Below, in pieces: positions 43,001 to 52,917 of a stretch of 64,000 bases of DNA. The stretch's first letter is position 1. Every line of letters begins with the position of its first letter. The position numbers and the translations under genes were made by a program. Origin of the DNA: Pratylenchus scribneri (taxonomy: Eukaryota; Nematoda; Chromadorea; Rhabditida; Pratylenchidae); the NCBI GenBank assembly GCA_030063045.1, contig JAQSEB010000010.1:1357501-1421500 (forward strand). Reading direction: 5' to 3'. The notes under the pieces are model-generated. The model searched no databases. It was not told the DNA's origin and saw only the letters and a program-made list of their open reading frames with translations.

Positions 43001-45390
43001 ATTAGATTTCATAAAATTAAAAATGGCCACATTTTAGAGGACATTTTAGGCTTTTAAATGGCATTTTGCCTTCCCGAATTGGCAATTGCCTCGTTGAGAT
43101 ATGGGTCAAAAAAAAGCGAAGGTACTGAAATTTCCCCCAAATAAGAACAAAAATATTCAAAATATTTTGGGATTAGTACAAAATAAAATTGAATTGGCCG
43201 ACCTGCACTAAGCCAACGGCCCTATTTGTGCAGACAGAATCCGGCACAGCGGCCATTGTTGTTGTCGAATCATTGGCCAATTTTGTGCCGGTCATCAAAA
43301 TTGTTGCGTCCTTTTCCTCGCCATAAAGCTGTCCGGTTGCATAATCCAACACGGCATCCAACATTTGGCCATCATTTGAGGCTTTAGGGCCAATCTTTTG
43401 GCCATCGGAATCGGAGGACCACAATTCCAGCAGGGAAATTGCCAACCGAACATTTAGGCCTCGACGAAGTAACAAATCCGCAAAATTCAACACATTCAAC
43501 GAATATTCTACGGCCTTTTGGTGACTCAAATTGAAATGGCGCATCTATGGAAAACATTCATACATATTTTAAAGGGGAAATAGGTGGCATACGGACCATG
43601 TCCAAATCGGCAATTAAGGCCAAATCGAGGAACAATTTTTGGCCACTACCCTTTTGTTCTCCCCTTCGCCTTTTCCGTCTCTTTCCATGCAAATTTCGGC
43701 CACCCTCCTCCAATCGTGCCCCATTTGTTTGGATTCCGCATTTCCCAATGTCTTCGGCCATTGCGGCACGGAAAAGCACGTGGGGATGCCGTCTTCCCCG
43801 ATCACCACCCTCCAATGGCCAAATGCCTAGGGCACTTCCATTGGCAAAGGCCAAAATGCCCCAGAGGCCATTGCAAGTGGACAATGCCACCATGGAGCCG
43901 GGCTCACCGGCGATTGAACCCTGTGAATTGGAATGTGGCAATGGTGGAATGGAATGATAATGGGGGAAAGGAGGCACCTGGTAGAAGCAATTCTCGATGG
44001 CATCTCCCTCCAATTCTGTTGGCCCAGTGCCTTCTGGCTGTATCTATAATTAATGAATAAATCCCAAAAAATTTTCGATCCCTCATAAGTTAGAAAATCA
44101 GAATTACAAATCAGAATAAAATTATAAAATCAGAATTTCAAATAAAGTTAAAAAAAACTCTCACCCCTTCTTTTATTTTAATTGCCTATAAATCCAAATA
44201 AAGTGTTCATTATGAAAAATTATGGAGCATTATTTATGTCAAAAGATAGAGAATTTTCTCCTCTTTCAAATGATATCAAGATCATCAAGAAAGAATGAGA
44301 TTGAAAGAAGTTATGAGTGCGTAAAAATGGTGGCCTCAAATTGGGTTAAGCGCCCATTTAATCCTAAATAAAATGTTAATACTGTAAAATTTCGGATCCT
44401 TATTTATATCAAAAGATAGGAAATTTTCCGCTTTATCAAATGATATCAAGATCAAGTATAATGGTTTGGATTGAAAGGAGTTAAGAATGTGCAAAAATCG
44501 TGGCCTCGAATGGAAGAGAAAAGGGCCAAGGGAATAAATATAAGATGAATATGCCCTCAAGGCAAATTCCTCTTGGCTGATTGATTGATAAGTAGGGAAA
44601 AAGGAGCGTTACTGATACCGTACTTTTTTCCTTTCCATAATCAAAGAGTGAGCCGCCGCTCAACGTGCCCTGAGGCACAGTTCACCCCGATCAATTATAT
44701 AATCCATATTTGAGGACAAGGTTTTTGAATGCTTATAACTCATTAAGGAAAGAACCGATTTTAATAATCTTGGTATGGTTTAATAGAGGGGAAAATTCTC
44801 TATTTAATGATATAAAAATATTTTGTAAATAATCATATTGATAGGAGAAAATCAAGAAATTAAGAACCAATACATATTTAGAAAAGTCAGAATTGCAAAT
44901 CAGCAGAATAACAAAAAATTTGAATAGAATTAACAATTAATTTGTCAAAATTTCAAAATTCCCCCACAACCAACTTCTCTCAATCTACTTTTGGCCGCCA
45001 ACAAATGTTCATTCAATGTTAGGCTCAAGCGGAGTCTTTGATTGGGATAGAAGAAAATGCTGTTGACACGCAATCCAAACGTGACTTGACGAAAATGCTG
45101 GGCCGGCGTTGCATTCAGGAAATGTTCGCGCGTATCGATGCCCATTCGCTCGCGCGATTTATCGCGCACTTGAAATGGATGGATGATCTGTGGATTAAAG
45201 GGGTTTTGATGATGGAATGTAGGCAAATTGGCACCTCATATGTGCCCTCCTTCAACTGATCAATGAACCGTTTGTTGGCCTGGGAATGCCGAAGTGAATT
45301 GCTGGCAAATGCCAACGTGGGTATCCAACGGAAATTATTGACAAATGCCAAAGGATGTATTGTGAATATTAAAATGAGAAGGAAAAGCAT
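37028..45390 (-). CDS. unc-71: Catalytically inactive ADAM, UNC-71/ADAM11-22-23-like
   Basis: Type I membrane adhesion protein of about 1080 residues. Thirteen exons: 45390-45235, 45187-44975, 44043-43978, 43920-43597, 43544-43203, 42608-42475, 42427-42159, 41729-41502, 40094-39869, 39434-38765, 38088-37686, 37294-37137 and 37084-37028; phases all agree. In order: signal peptide, prodomain, metalloprotease-like domain, disintegrin (CGNGQLDGEEECDCG, CDLAERCDG), Cys-rich (EYGNCG, NVRCGLLHC), EGF (CSGHGDC...CLCFDGWTG), membrane span, and a His/Gln/Pro-rich tail. The zinc motif HExxHxxGxxHD reads HTIGHILGIDND, so the catalytic Glu and third His are lost, as in the non-proteolytic ADAM group. The symbol is by family inference. 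Confidence 0.88.
37353..37686. repeat. Family B palindromic MITE-like element (copy 3)
   Basis: Near-perfect arms: 'cttttggccatatctcttga' at the left and 'gagctatggccaaaagaatg' followed by 'gcccaggtac' at the right. It fills the ADAM intron 37295-37685, and its right tip supplies the splice donor. Confidence 0.75.
38140..38345. repeat. C-rich repeat with long C runs
   Basis: Two related blocks of about 150 bp spacing, each with a run of 9-14 C's, 'gcagg', and 'aataatagcccc'. ADAM intron. Confidence 0.6.
38405..38745. repeat. Family B palindromic MITE-like element (copy 4)
   Basis: Arms 'cttggccatatctcaaccag' and 'cacgaaatatggccaaaaga', inner 'aaagtgtcctctataaagtg'. ADAM intron. Confidence 0.7.
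39492..39838. mobile_element. Family A MITE-like element, compact (copy 3)
   Basis: Inverted arms 'agcagacttttggccatcca' and 'atttgatagccaaaagtctt' with tips 'aggcgacgttt' and 'aaacggtgtcaag'. The loop is short and has no minisatellite. ADAM intron. Confidence 0.7.
40190..40530. repeat. Family B palindromic MITE-like element (copy 5)
   Basis: 'cttttagctatatctcgcga' and 'cctcgttgagatatacgcca' arms, inner 'agccctatatgtcctctaaa'. ADAM intron. Confidence 0.65.
40558..40775. repeat. Family B element, left half only (copy 6)
   Basis: 'catttggccatatctcgtgg', 'aaggaagcaaccaattcagg' and 'aaatgtcctttaaaaagtgg' are present; the right arm is missing. ADAM intron. Confidence 0.6.
41770..42112. mobile_element. 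Family A MITE-like element, compact (copy 4, best preserved)
   Basis: 343 bp with terminal inverted repeats 'cccaacttggcgccg' and 'cggcgccaagttggg', and internal arms containing 'agcagacttttggctatc'. This copy defines the family tips. ADAM intron. Confidence 0.8.
42805..43125. repeat. Family B palindromic MITE-like element (copy 7)
   Basis: 'cttttggccatatctggaga' and 'cctcgttgagatatgggtca' arms, inner 'atttggaagccctaaatatc'. ADAM intron. Confidence 0.65.
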
Positions 45391-47554
45391 TGCTTAACTG
45401 GCCGGCTGAAAGGGATTTGTGGAAATGTGGCCCCAAATGAGGAGGAAAAGCCGAAGAAAGCGAGGCGAGGGGATTTGGGTGGACAAATGAGGGTTTTGGG
45501 TGAGGAATAATGTTGGGAAATTGGCAGAAAAGCGAGGGTGGACTGGAAAGGCCGAGGGTTACTCTCCGGCGAAGGACGCCGCCATCCACCACCATTGAAT
45601 GGAATGGACACGACCGTCTCGGCTCTAGGTCTCCGGGTTGTGGGCGAAGGAGGCCGAATGGACCAGAAAATGACCGGCAGCCACAGAGCAGTGAAAAGGG
45701 CGCCCCATAGAATGGTGGTGGCAGAAAATGTGCCCTCACAAATTCCCTCTTCTTCAAAGCCTTATATCCTCATCAAAACCCAATGGTTCCCCTCCTCTTT
45801 TGCGCCTCTCATTCTCTCATATTCCAGCAATGCGCACTGCGCGGTGCGCAACATAAAATGCGGGCCGAAAGCTTTGGGCAGCGGGAAAAGTGGGTGCGAA
45901 TTTGAAAGTGAGAATGAGAACGGATTTTTCCCATTATTCCCTCTTGATTTGACCCCTAAAAGCCTTCGGGGTATTAGATTCTTGATTTTCAAATTTTATT
46001 CTATCTTTTGTATAAATTAAAATTTAATTAAATTTCCATTATTATTAAGGTAGTGGAACCAAAAAATATCAAGATATACATTTAATGTTGCGCAACTATG
46101 CAAAATTGGGATACGGTGGTGAAAATTTACATTCCATATTTTTTTGAATTAAATTAATATTTACAATTTTGGCATAATGTTTAAATATGAAGACAATATG
46201 TCATTTTGAAAAAATAAAATATAAAAACTCGAGATCGCCGCGCCGAACAAAATTCTTGAAACCCGGCAAATTCCGGCTTATTATCACCACAATTTACTTA
46301 AAAACAAATAAACTGAATATTTCGGGACGGGCGGAGGCTCATAACGTTTTCCCTCATTCTTTTTTAAATCAATATCGATCTAGCACATTTTTTTTTGTCA
46401 AATTCATCGGAATTTTTAATTTACATAAATGCATTTTATGAGGTGAATGAAACAAAAAACAACTTCAAAGGATCGGCCACAAGGTTAAATTAAAATTTGA
46501 TAGATTTTCTATAAATTTTTATTCAGATATCAATACAATTTTCACAACAAGGCATTATCGGGATTTACGGTTTGGTTTCCCTCATTTTTTTTTTAAATTG
46601 TTCCCCAATTAACACTTTCCTATACCCCCAAGATTCGCTTTCCGTTCCGTCCCCCAACAATTCTTCTTCTTTCCAACAACTTCCCTTCACATCCACATCT
46701 GACCCCCCCCCCCCCCCCCACCCCATTCCAACCCTTCCATCTTCTTTCTTCCCTTCAGTTCCAGCCATCCATCTATCCATCCATTCGGTCGACCGACCCC
46801 CAGTCCTCCCCTCCCTTTCCTCCTTTCTCAAAGCCCTCTTCCCCCAGTCCTCGTCGCTCCGGGCTCTGTGCAGCAGTGAATTGAAGGGCGGAAAGCAGCT
46901 CTTTCGTCCTTCCTCCTAGCCCATTTGCCCCCAACCACCCAATTCTTCCCTTCACATTCCGCCTCCCTTCATCCCACCCGGCTCCGCCAGCCCCCACACT
47001 AAAATCGATAATACTACCCCCTTTACTTCCACTCCTCTTTTCCATCCTTCTTCCCTTCATCCATCCGTCCCTTCTTTCCATTTTCGCCATCGTCTCGTCA
47101 AATGGCCTCCGCCCTCGCTCCTTTCGTTTCGTCCTTTGCCTCCTCCCTTCCTTTTTCTACCATTTGCCCCCTCGCCCCACCATTCCTCCCTTCCTTCGTC
47201 CTTTCATTTTGTGCCCCCACGGCCAGTCTTTGCCTTCCTTCCTTCTTCTTCCTTTGCCCTTCCGACCGACCCTCCTCCCTTCTTTCCATTCTCAACTTCC
47301 CCTTCCTTTCCCTTTATTCCTTTGGGGGCAAAGGACACAGAGGACGGCTCGGCTCCTTTTTATCCCCTCCTGCCTCCTTTGGTCTTGGCCACATTTTTCC
47401 ATTTATTTCCTTGTTGCCTCGACAAGATGATCAGCAGCACAATTTAAATTTACTGATCCATTTAAGGTGCTCATTCTCTAAAGTGGTGGAAAGGGTGCTA
47501 AAATAATAAAATAAGGCAACAAAATTATATTTAAATAACATCGAAAACACAAAA
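45391..47554. other. Divergent intergenic region with a long pyrimidine-rich tract
   Basis: Separates the ADAM and SOX starts. The stretch 46590-47400 is strongly C/T-rich on the plus strand and includes a run of about 17 C's near 46708. The open frames here are a consequence of base composition. Possible long promoter or 5' UTR of the SOX gene. Confidence 0.5.
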
Positions 47555-50383
47555 ATGCTTTCGGCCGAGAGCCAGCAGAACAACAACGCCGAACCGAACA
47601 GTCCGCATTCGCAATGTGATGAGAGTGTAAGTTTCATTTTTGGTTTAATCATAAAATGATTTGTCATTTCATTTTAGGCCTCGCCTTCATCCCTTCGTGA
47701 CATTGACAACAATTCCAGGGCATCCACACAGGAACATAACAACAACAACAACCATCATTCACCTCATCAAAACGACCTTTCATCGTATGGTTTTATAAGA
47801 TTAAAATTTTGGCTAGAAATTGTCTGTAGAATGTATAAAATTCATAAAAGTAAAACTAAGCTCGAAAAAAATATTTGCTTCTGCGAAGGTTCGAACCCGG
47901 GACCTAAATTTAGCAAAACTGGGAGGGTTACCATTTAGATCAAAGATGTCTTGGCATTTCGATTGAAAAATTTTGGTAAATCCTAGCAAAAACCTAAGCC
48001 TCTTACCAGTTTAATTGTGAAATGTAATTGGAATGAGTCATCCGAAAATATTTATTTGCAGAGACGATCCAGCCGATTTGTCTTCCATCAGGTCGCCTAC
48101 TTTGGTCGACTTCTCGACCCACATTGAAATTCACCCGCAAAATGATGCATTGGGCGGCACATCCAAGCAGAAATACATTAAAAGGCCACTGAATGCCTAT
48201 ATGATTTGGACTCGGCAAGAACGGAAACGCATCCTCACGGATGATCCGAAAATGAAGATGAACGAAGTCAGCAAAGCCGTAAGTACATTTCTAATTTTGC
48301 TATCATTTTGTTTTTGTGGTGTAACAATAGTCTATTTTTGGTAAAGTAGTATTTTCGGTTTATAATAACACTATATTTCGTCCAAAAGTTCAGTCGAATA
48401 TCCTAAAATTCATTAAAAGTGGGAACCAAGGCAGAAACAAATACCATCCTCAGAGCGGATTCGAACCCGAGACCTAAATTTTTCCTCTCTTTGGTTGGAA
48501 AATTTTCAAAAATTTTTTCAAACCCTAGCCAACCTAAACCTCTGACCTGAAATCCTCTAGTCTAGTTTTGTTTGTGACGTGTTGTGGTAACCAATAACGA
48601 TTATGGTTCGTCAGATTCAGATGGGAGAGAAATGGAAGAAAATGAGCGATAAGGACAAGAAGCCGTACTTCGAGCTGGCCAAGAAGTTTTCGGAAGAGCA
48701 TAAACAGGTTTTTTGTCATCAAATTTAGTCCAAAAAATCAATAAATGGCGAATTTAGGCCCTCCAAGACCATCCCGAGCTGCAATATGCGCCGTCGAAGA
48801 AGAAAGGCCCGAAAAAGCCGGGAGATGGCAAAGGTGGCCAACAACAATCGCAGGCGGACTCCTCCTCGATTAAATCGTGTACGGCCACACCGGACGCATC
48901 GCGAAGTACCACTCCTCGGGGCAATCTCATCGCACCGCAACGTATTTTTTGATTTAAATTCAATTCTCAAATTTAATATTTATATTCAGCAATTTCCCAA
49001 GGCAATATGTTCTCCTCATTCCAATGTAAAATTTAAAAAATATTTATTATAGAAAATATTGAAAAATTAGAATAAATTTTGGGCTAGTAATTGGAAATCT
49101 CGGATTTTAGGCAACCTAGAGACTCGAAAATAGGTTTATCTGATTCGGCATGGTCGATTTAGTCTATGAAATTTAAATTACAAAACAGTTTGAGCTTGTT
49201 TTGAAAAGCTGAACCATTGCTTAAACCCACATAGGTTTTGGTTTATTAACTTTTGCCTAAGCCTTATTACCGGTTTGAAAATGAAATTTGGTAGATTAAA
49301 ACTACAATTCCTAGTCGAATGAGCCTATTCTCGAGTCTTTCGGTTGCCTAGAAGCTGAGATTTCCAAAATTGAATTTATCAATATTAATCAAAATTTACA
49401 AACAAAAATCAATCGCTATTTTTCAGCACCGCTTGCCTCGAGTACGGTCCAGCTGGCTCAGCAAGTCCTGCAAGGTGTTCGTCAAGTTGGGAATCAATTT
49501 TGCCAACCAAATTCGAATGCAATGTCCAATTCAATTTTGGCACCAACGCCCACATTTCCGCAGGCTTTCCTCCAGCCCCAGGGATTCCCCCAACGAGTGG
49601 CCACTTCCACCTCGCTGCTCAGTGGAATTTCCCAACAACAAGGCAATGTTGGAGGAAACACCTCAATTGCCAACGCAAATCGAACAACCACTGGCCAAAT
49701 GTTGGATCTCTACTACAATTCGTTGTGTCAGCCGGCATTCCCGAATATTACGGAAAATCCGGTTAGCCATAATTTTTTGGCATAATTCAAATTTATTTTT
49801 GGTAACATTATATTTTTGTAAGATTTCTATTTTAGAATTACTGTTTTTTGTCAGAACAGAAATGTGTAGAATATATAAAAGTGAATAAAAATATGAATAA
49901 AGTCAAGAAAAAATACCTTCCTCTGAGCAGATTCGAACTTGAGACTTTAATTCCTACAAAAGTGAAGGTCCCCCGACCCCTTAGAGTTGTAAATTTAAAA
50001 AAAAATGGTTACGAATTTTATCTAGAAATGTACAAAAGTGCATAAAAGTAAAAAAGCAAGCCAGAAAAAATACCTACCTCTGAGCGGGTTCGAACCCGAG
50101 ACCTAAATTCTTCAAAAGTGAAGGCTACCATTTAGGCTAAAGATATTCGAAAGGAATTTTTGGCAAAGAATTTATAAACCATAGCCAAACCTAAACCTAA
50201 TTTTTATTTATCTTCTCAAATTTATAGGTGAATCCACTTGGGATGTATCCGCCGCATTATTTGCTGGAACAGTACAATCAACAAATCAGCCAACAACAGC
50301 AACAAGGCAGCGGCGGTGGAGGAGGTTCGGGCGGTGGTAATGCTGGGTCGAACAATGCCACAAATGGAGGAGGCCAATTTTAA
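47555..50383 (+). CDS. SOX-family HMG-box transcription factor
   Basis: Nuclear DNA-binding factor. Eight exons: 47555-47626, 47678-47784, 48062-48278, 48621-48707, 48758-48941, 48990-49025, 49427-49761, 50228-50383; phases agree. The HMG box spans exons 3-5: YIKRPLNAYMIWTRQERKRI, NEVSKAMGEKWKKMSDKDKK, ending HPELQYAP with a following basic stretch KKKGPKKPGDGK. The N-terminus is Ser/Asn/His-rich, and the C-terminus is Gln/Gly-rich (QQQQQGSGGGGGSGGG). The box has the SOX core RPLNAYMIW. I could not place it in a SOX subgroup; the insertion-like KFSEEHKQALQ suggests a diverged, nematode-type member. Several introns contain family D repeats. Confidence 0.9.
47825..47990 (-). repeat. Family D tRNA-derived SINE-like repeat (copy 4)
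   Basis: On the minus strand: A-box-like 'ctaaatggtaaccctcc', B box 'ccgggttcgaacc', then the tail with 'aaatattttttt' and 'gcttagttttacttttat'. SOX intron 2. Confidence 0.65.
48385..48500 (-). repeat. Family D tRNA-derived SINE-like repeat (copy 5, partial)
   Basis: B box 'tcgggttcgaatccgctctg', then 'aggatggtatttg' and 'ttggttccc'. The A-box half is mostly gone. SOX intron 3. Confidence 0.55.
49850..49990 (-). repeat. Family D tRNA-derived SINE-like repeat (copy 6)
   Basis: Minus strand 'caagttcgaatctgctcaga', 'ggaaggtattttttcttgac'. SOX intron 7, adjacent to copy 7. Confidence 0.6.
50025..50150 (-). repeat. Family D tRNA-derived SINE-like repeat (copy 7, best preserved)
   Basis: Minus strand: A-box-like 'tagcctaaatggtagcc', 'ttcacttttgaagaatttag', B box 'ctcgggttcgaacccgctca', then 'gaggtaggtattttttctgg' and 'cttttatgcacttttgtac'. 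SOX intron 7. Confidence 0.7.
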
Positions 50384-50959
50384 GAATTGAAGAATGAGCC
50401 AATAATTTGTTTGAGAATCTCCCCCACAATTTTGCGTGCTTTTTTTACATTTATTTTATTGTCAATCAAACTTAAAAACAAAACTTCCTCATCCCACCTC
50501 TATTCTCTACCTGAACCTTCCACCCAAAATTATGTTATCTCTTCTCTTTTTTTAATTCAACAAAATCCCCGTTTATCTCATCCCCTCAAAAATGTTCACC
50601 GCCCAAAATTATATATTTTAGAGCCAGCAATTTTTATTCAACATCCTCCAAAAAAGGTGCAAAGCCGCTTCTTCTTCTCCTTATTCATCACTTTCCTTCT
50701 TTTAAATGGAAATATTGATTTTTTCACCGCCACCGATTTTTTATTGATTGATGAATTGACTTATATTTGGCATTTTCAATCACACACACATATAAACACA
50801 ATATACTTATTTGAATAAAAATGAGAATAAAATAAAAATGGTTTAAAAATGATGATAAAATGATGATTTTTACGTCTTAAAATTTTGATTTTTATTTTTG
50901 ATTTATTTTTGAATTTTTATTGATTTTATCCAAAAATGGAATGATGGGCATTGAATTGG
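50384..50959. other. Spacer between SOX and NAA80 genes
   Basis: 576 bp containing the SOX 3' UTR ('gaataaaaatgagaataaaa' near 50813). No further exon was seen; the 143-codon open frame here is not supported. Confidence 0.45.
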
Positions 50960-52265
50960 ATGGCAATTGAATCTGAATTACCGAATTCACCGTTTCAAAT
51001 TTTCCCGCTCCTGGATTTTCCACATTTCAGTGAGCAATGTATTCAACTTTTGAATGAGGTTTTTCAAAAACAAATGATGGAATAAATTAACATATTCTAA
51101 GGAATGGCCCAGAAGTCATGCGTCAAGGCAAAATTCAATACGGAAATCAATGAATAGCGAGGTACCCTTTTTATGGAAATCATTTAAAATGTCGAAAATG
51201 TTACTAATGGTTTATCCTAAACCCATAAAACTTTACCAATTCGAACTTAATTTTGAACCAAAATCAATTTATAACGTTTTTTGAACCAAAATGGATTTAA
51301 ACATTTTTGAACCAAAAAAACCATAATCGGTTTAAAGCGTTTATAAAACCCTTTATAATTATTTTGGATTTGTACTTTTTTCGACAATTTAATACATTTT
51401 CGACAAATTAAAACCTATTTAACAATATTTATTTAAAGCCTCCTCTATCTCTCATTCTGTTGGATGGGAACAGCGCATTGATTGGTCATGCCCGTCTTTG
51501 TCCTCTTCCATCTCAACAAAACGCACTTTGGGTTGAATCAATTGTCATTTGGAAACAGCTTCGAGGACTGGGCATTGGCCGAATTTTAATGCAACAAATT
51601 GAAGAATGGTCCAGGGAACGAGGATTCAAGCAGGTTTATTTTTCACTATTTCGTAGCGTATTTTTAGGTTTTGACCAATTTTTATGTATCAAATTTGATT
51701 GAGAAAAGCACATAAATAATATTTTTGAGCATTTATTCCATTTTTACATAATTTTTTTGACCAATTTTACCTATTTTGGCACTTTTTCTGGGAAAATTTC
51801 ATTAGAATTCAAAAAGCCAAAAATTACTTGAGGTTTCCTGAATCAATTATTTTGGCAAATTTCACAAAAAATAGCTAAATTTGAGATTTTCGTGACCTAA
51901 AAATCCGAGTCCTACTCATTATCACCAAATTTTTAAAGTTATTTTATTTTCAGTTATTTCTTTCCACTGAAGACAAAGCGGATTTCTATACAAAATGCGG
52001 TTTTTCCCAATGTCAACCCATAGTGAATGTTGGCGCCAATTCGCAATTGTTCCAGAAGAATGGACTCAACAAATTTTTGAATATGCCAAATGCAATAATT
52101 ACGGATGATTTACCAAAGAATGAAAATATAAATAAAATCCAAAAATCTCCAATTTTGGCCTTAAACTCATTTAAACCGCCTCCTCCACCACCGCCACCAA
52201 TCCCAAAAAATTGTTGTAATTCTTCAAATGTGAAAAATAAAATTTATTTAACAAAAAAATTATAA
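50960..52265 (+). CDS. NAA80-like (NAT6) N-terminal acetyltransferase
   Basis: GNAT-fold enzyme; NAA80 acetylates the processed N-terminus of actin. Four exons: 50960-51058, 51102-51161, 51439-51633, 51954-52265; phases agree. EWPRSHASRQNSIRKS in exon 2 matches the family's substrate-site block. LWVESIVIWKQLRGLGIGRI in exon 3 holds the acetyl-CoA-binding R/Q-x-x-G-x-G/A motif (RGLGIG). LFLSTEDKADFYTKCGF in exon 4 completes the fold. A run of eight prolines follows near the C-terminus, as in NAA80 proteins that bind profilin-actin. The product is about 220 residues. Confidence 0.88.
51195..51370. repeat. Family C element, diverged (copy 7)
   Basis: Starts 'taatggtttatcctaaaccc' and repeats 'ttttgaaccaaaa' blocks. 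The central restriction-like 'atcgat' arms are lost. NAA80 intron 2. Confidence 0.4.
51655..51910. repeat. Family F AT-rich interspersed repeat (copy 4)
   Basis: 'ttgaccaattttacctattt', 'aaaatttcattagaattc' and 'tgaggtttcctgaatc'. NAA80 intron 3. Confidence 0.45.
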
Positions 52266-52339
52266 TTTGAAAGAATAAAGATTTTTATTTATTTTATGGG
52301 TTGTATTTAATTTATTGAAAAAATATTGAAAATTTCGAA

Positions 52340-52590
52340 AAAGATTATAGCGGTTCAACGGTTCGTCCATCGTTCTAAACCCACAAACCCTATATCCAAT
52401 CGATAGATCTCATCAAAACGACGCATCGATTGGTATATAATTTGTTCATGATTTGGTCATAATTAAGGGTTTTAAACTGTTTAAACCATTTTATGGTTTT
52501 CGGTTCAAAACTAATTTAAAATTGGTTAAAACTAAACCAAAACATTATCAAATGATTGCGTCTCGAAGAGAACTATCAATAGTCCAATCC
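52340..52590. repeat. Family C palindromic MITE-like element (copy 8)
   Basis: 'agcggttcaacggttcgtcc', 'ccaatcgatagatctcatca', 'gacgcatcgattggtatata' and a trailing 'gattgcgtctcgaagagaac'. It lies between the NAA80 and myosin light chain genes. Confidence 0.65.
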
Positions 52591-52662
52591 GTTTGGCGCA
52601 GTTGTTAAGCTCTCCTTTTTGTTCACTTTGGTCATGGGTTCGATTCCTAGCGTGGGCAAATT
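52583..52662 (+). repeat. tRNA-like fragment (tRNA pseudogene or SINE head)
   Basis: A box 'tggcgcagttgttaagc' and B box 'gggttcgattcc', about 35 bp apart, followed by a T-run. The acceptor pairing is weak. It abuts the family C element. Confidence 0.55.
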
Positions 52663-52917
52663 TTTTTGTTTAATTTTTAATAACAAAAAAAATTATCGAA
52701 ATCCAATTTTCATATTTATTTATTCGTTGTATTGGCAGGCACCGCACAAAATTAAGTCCATAGGCAAAAATTGGTGGATAAATAGGAGAGGAAAAGGAGG
52801 AGAGCACTTTGGAATGACAATTAAATAATAAATAAAACTTGTGTGGAAATAATTGCGGGTCACATATTCAAAATTACAATAAAAACGAGATAGCCTTCAT
52901 TTTTGCCGTTCACAAAA

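Noticed and set aside
46572..47506. Open frames rich in Pro, Ser and Phe (up to 134 codons) on both strands.
   Set aside because: Explained by pyrimidine-rich composition; no splice-consistent gene or conserved motif.
50387..50818. 143-codon plus-strand open frame after the SOX stop.
   Set aside because: It lies in the SOX 3' UTR, has no recognisable domain and is AT-rich like neighbouring non-coding DNA.
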